Origin: Sweltsa coloradensis
Lineage: Eukaryota; Arthropoda; Insecta; Plecoptera; Chloroperlidae
Length of the DNA stretch: 64,000 bases
Reading direction: 5' to 3'
Assembly: GCA_024449915.1 (NCBI GenBank)
Contig: JAMZAV010002225.1
Location: 45,377 to 109,376, forward strand
A model generated the notes under the pieces. It was not told the DNA's origin. It ran no database searches and was given only the letters and a program-made list of their open reading frames with translations. The position numbers and the translations under genes are program-made. This document shows, piece by piece, positions 63,421 to 64,000 of this stretch (the stretch's first letter is position 1; each line of letters opens with the position of its first letter).

Positions 63421-63754
63421 CCCATATCAAACACTTCTACTCTACATACATGCAACATACGTGCAATGTTTTTGTGTCTTGTACGTAAGATATAAATTCA
63501 TCTTAAAAAGGAGTCGTGTTGGAAATTAACACCGCGCGGTGCCAGCGGCCCATATTATTTTTTGCATTCACGCATATTGACAATTATTGTATTGTATCTA
63601 ACATAATAAGAATAAAATCCGTGTCTTCCCTCGCTGCTTAAGATTCAAATGGGGCGGCAGTGTTCTTTTCGTTGATGTTTTGTTATAAGAGGTTTTTCTG
63701 CCCTTTTCTCTTTCTGCTTCAACGGGGCCTCGATGTGTCACGGTCGCCACTGAC
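63421..63754. repeat. Repeat of the 62.7-kb unit end, then unassigned sequence
   Basis: ccatatcaaacacttctactctacatacatgcaac ... aaaggagtcgtgtt (63,422-63,520) copies 62,672-62,770. 63,530-63,740 not recognised apart from cgccactgactgacgactgtg (63,744). Confidence 0.5.
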
Positions 63755-63925
63755 TGACGACTGTGTGACAACACTGACAATGACACAGACGAAGTCGACC
63801 TCAATGTGGGGAACCTTGTTCTCCCCTTTGGATAAAATAAATGTAGTTATAAACTAACTAATTAAGTACATTATCCCAGGAGGCGAAATATGGCCTAACG
63901 GTTTATGCGCCCTCAACCCTAAAAC
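63755..63925 (+). mobile_element. SINE-S2, internally deleted
   Basis: The CGACGAC-block remnant caatgacacagacgaagtcgacc joins directly to ctttggataaaataaatgtagttataaac and the tail aggaggcgaaatatggcctaacggtttatgcgccc. The remainder to 64,000 is AT-rich without features. Confidence 0.65.
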
Positions 63926-64000
63926 ACTTCAAACTTCATTAAACTACCGTGAAGTAAATTTTTTTATTCACACTACACACTTATTTTCCCATTTTTCATT

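Overview
The window looks like repeat-dense nuclear DNA of an invertebrate animal, with no intact protein-coding gene that I can defend. Metazoan origin is supported by broken exons of a nucleoredoxin-like gene, non-LTR retrotransposons with an RNase H domain, a ZBED5/SCAND3-type hAT transposase relic and a piggyBac relic. An arthropod, perhaps a crustacean, is my best guess. It rests on one tRNA-derived SINE (11,624-11,883) whose body looks like a SINE type I associate with arthropods, and on the LINE RNase H/C-terminus, which resembles arthropod 'tick transposon'-like proteins. I could run no database search, so this is inference.

Most of the window is built from a few related mobile units. 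LINE-A is an I-group-like non-LTR element (reverse transcriptase, RNase H, CX2CX7HX4C C-terminus) with a 3' tail ending in a GGCGC...GCGCC hairpin and a short TCG run. SINE-S1 (about 380-410 bp) and SINE-S2 (about 575 bp) share a tRNA(Lys)-like head and several internal hairpins. Both end in a version of the same 3' hairpin that closes LINE-A, which suggests LINE-A or a relative mobilised them. A second tail type (LINE-B) has a longer variant of that hairpin. Every S1, S2, LINE-A-tail and LINE-B-tail copy I recognised reads on the + strand, so the region resembles a head-to-tail array rather than random insertions.

Layout: 0-3.7 kb, LINE-C 3' end, S2/S1 copies and a nucleoredoxin-like exon relic; 3.7-5.9 kb, AT-rich tandem repeat and hAT relic; 5.9-17.8 kb, LINE-A and S1 array with the long LINE-A copy (9.3-11.1 kb), the arthropod-type SINE and a 45-bp minisatellite; 18.3-22.5 kb, tandem duplication carrying a reverse-strand RT relic invaded by MITEs, with an S1 at the junction; 22.5-27 kb, S1/S2, a TTAA-flanked MITE, a GT microsatellite and a reverse-strand LINE-C relic; 27-43.5 kb, sequence full of homopolymer expansions, containing a 1.5-kb inverted repeat around a piggyBac relic, relics of an uncharacterised protein family and a 2.6-kb LINE-A; 43.5-56.9 kb, S1/LINE-A array; 56.9-59 kb, nucleoredoxin-like exon relics and an S1 insertion with a paralogous empty site; 59-64 kb, further S1 copies, another error-rich stretch and a GC-rich tandem repeat.

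Boundaries of individual copies are read by eye and are generally good to 5-20 bases. Frameshifts inside 27-43.5 kb and 60-62.7 kb cannot be separated from probable sequencing error.
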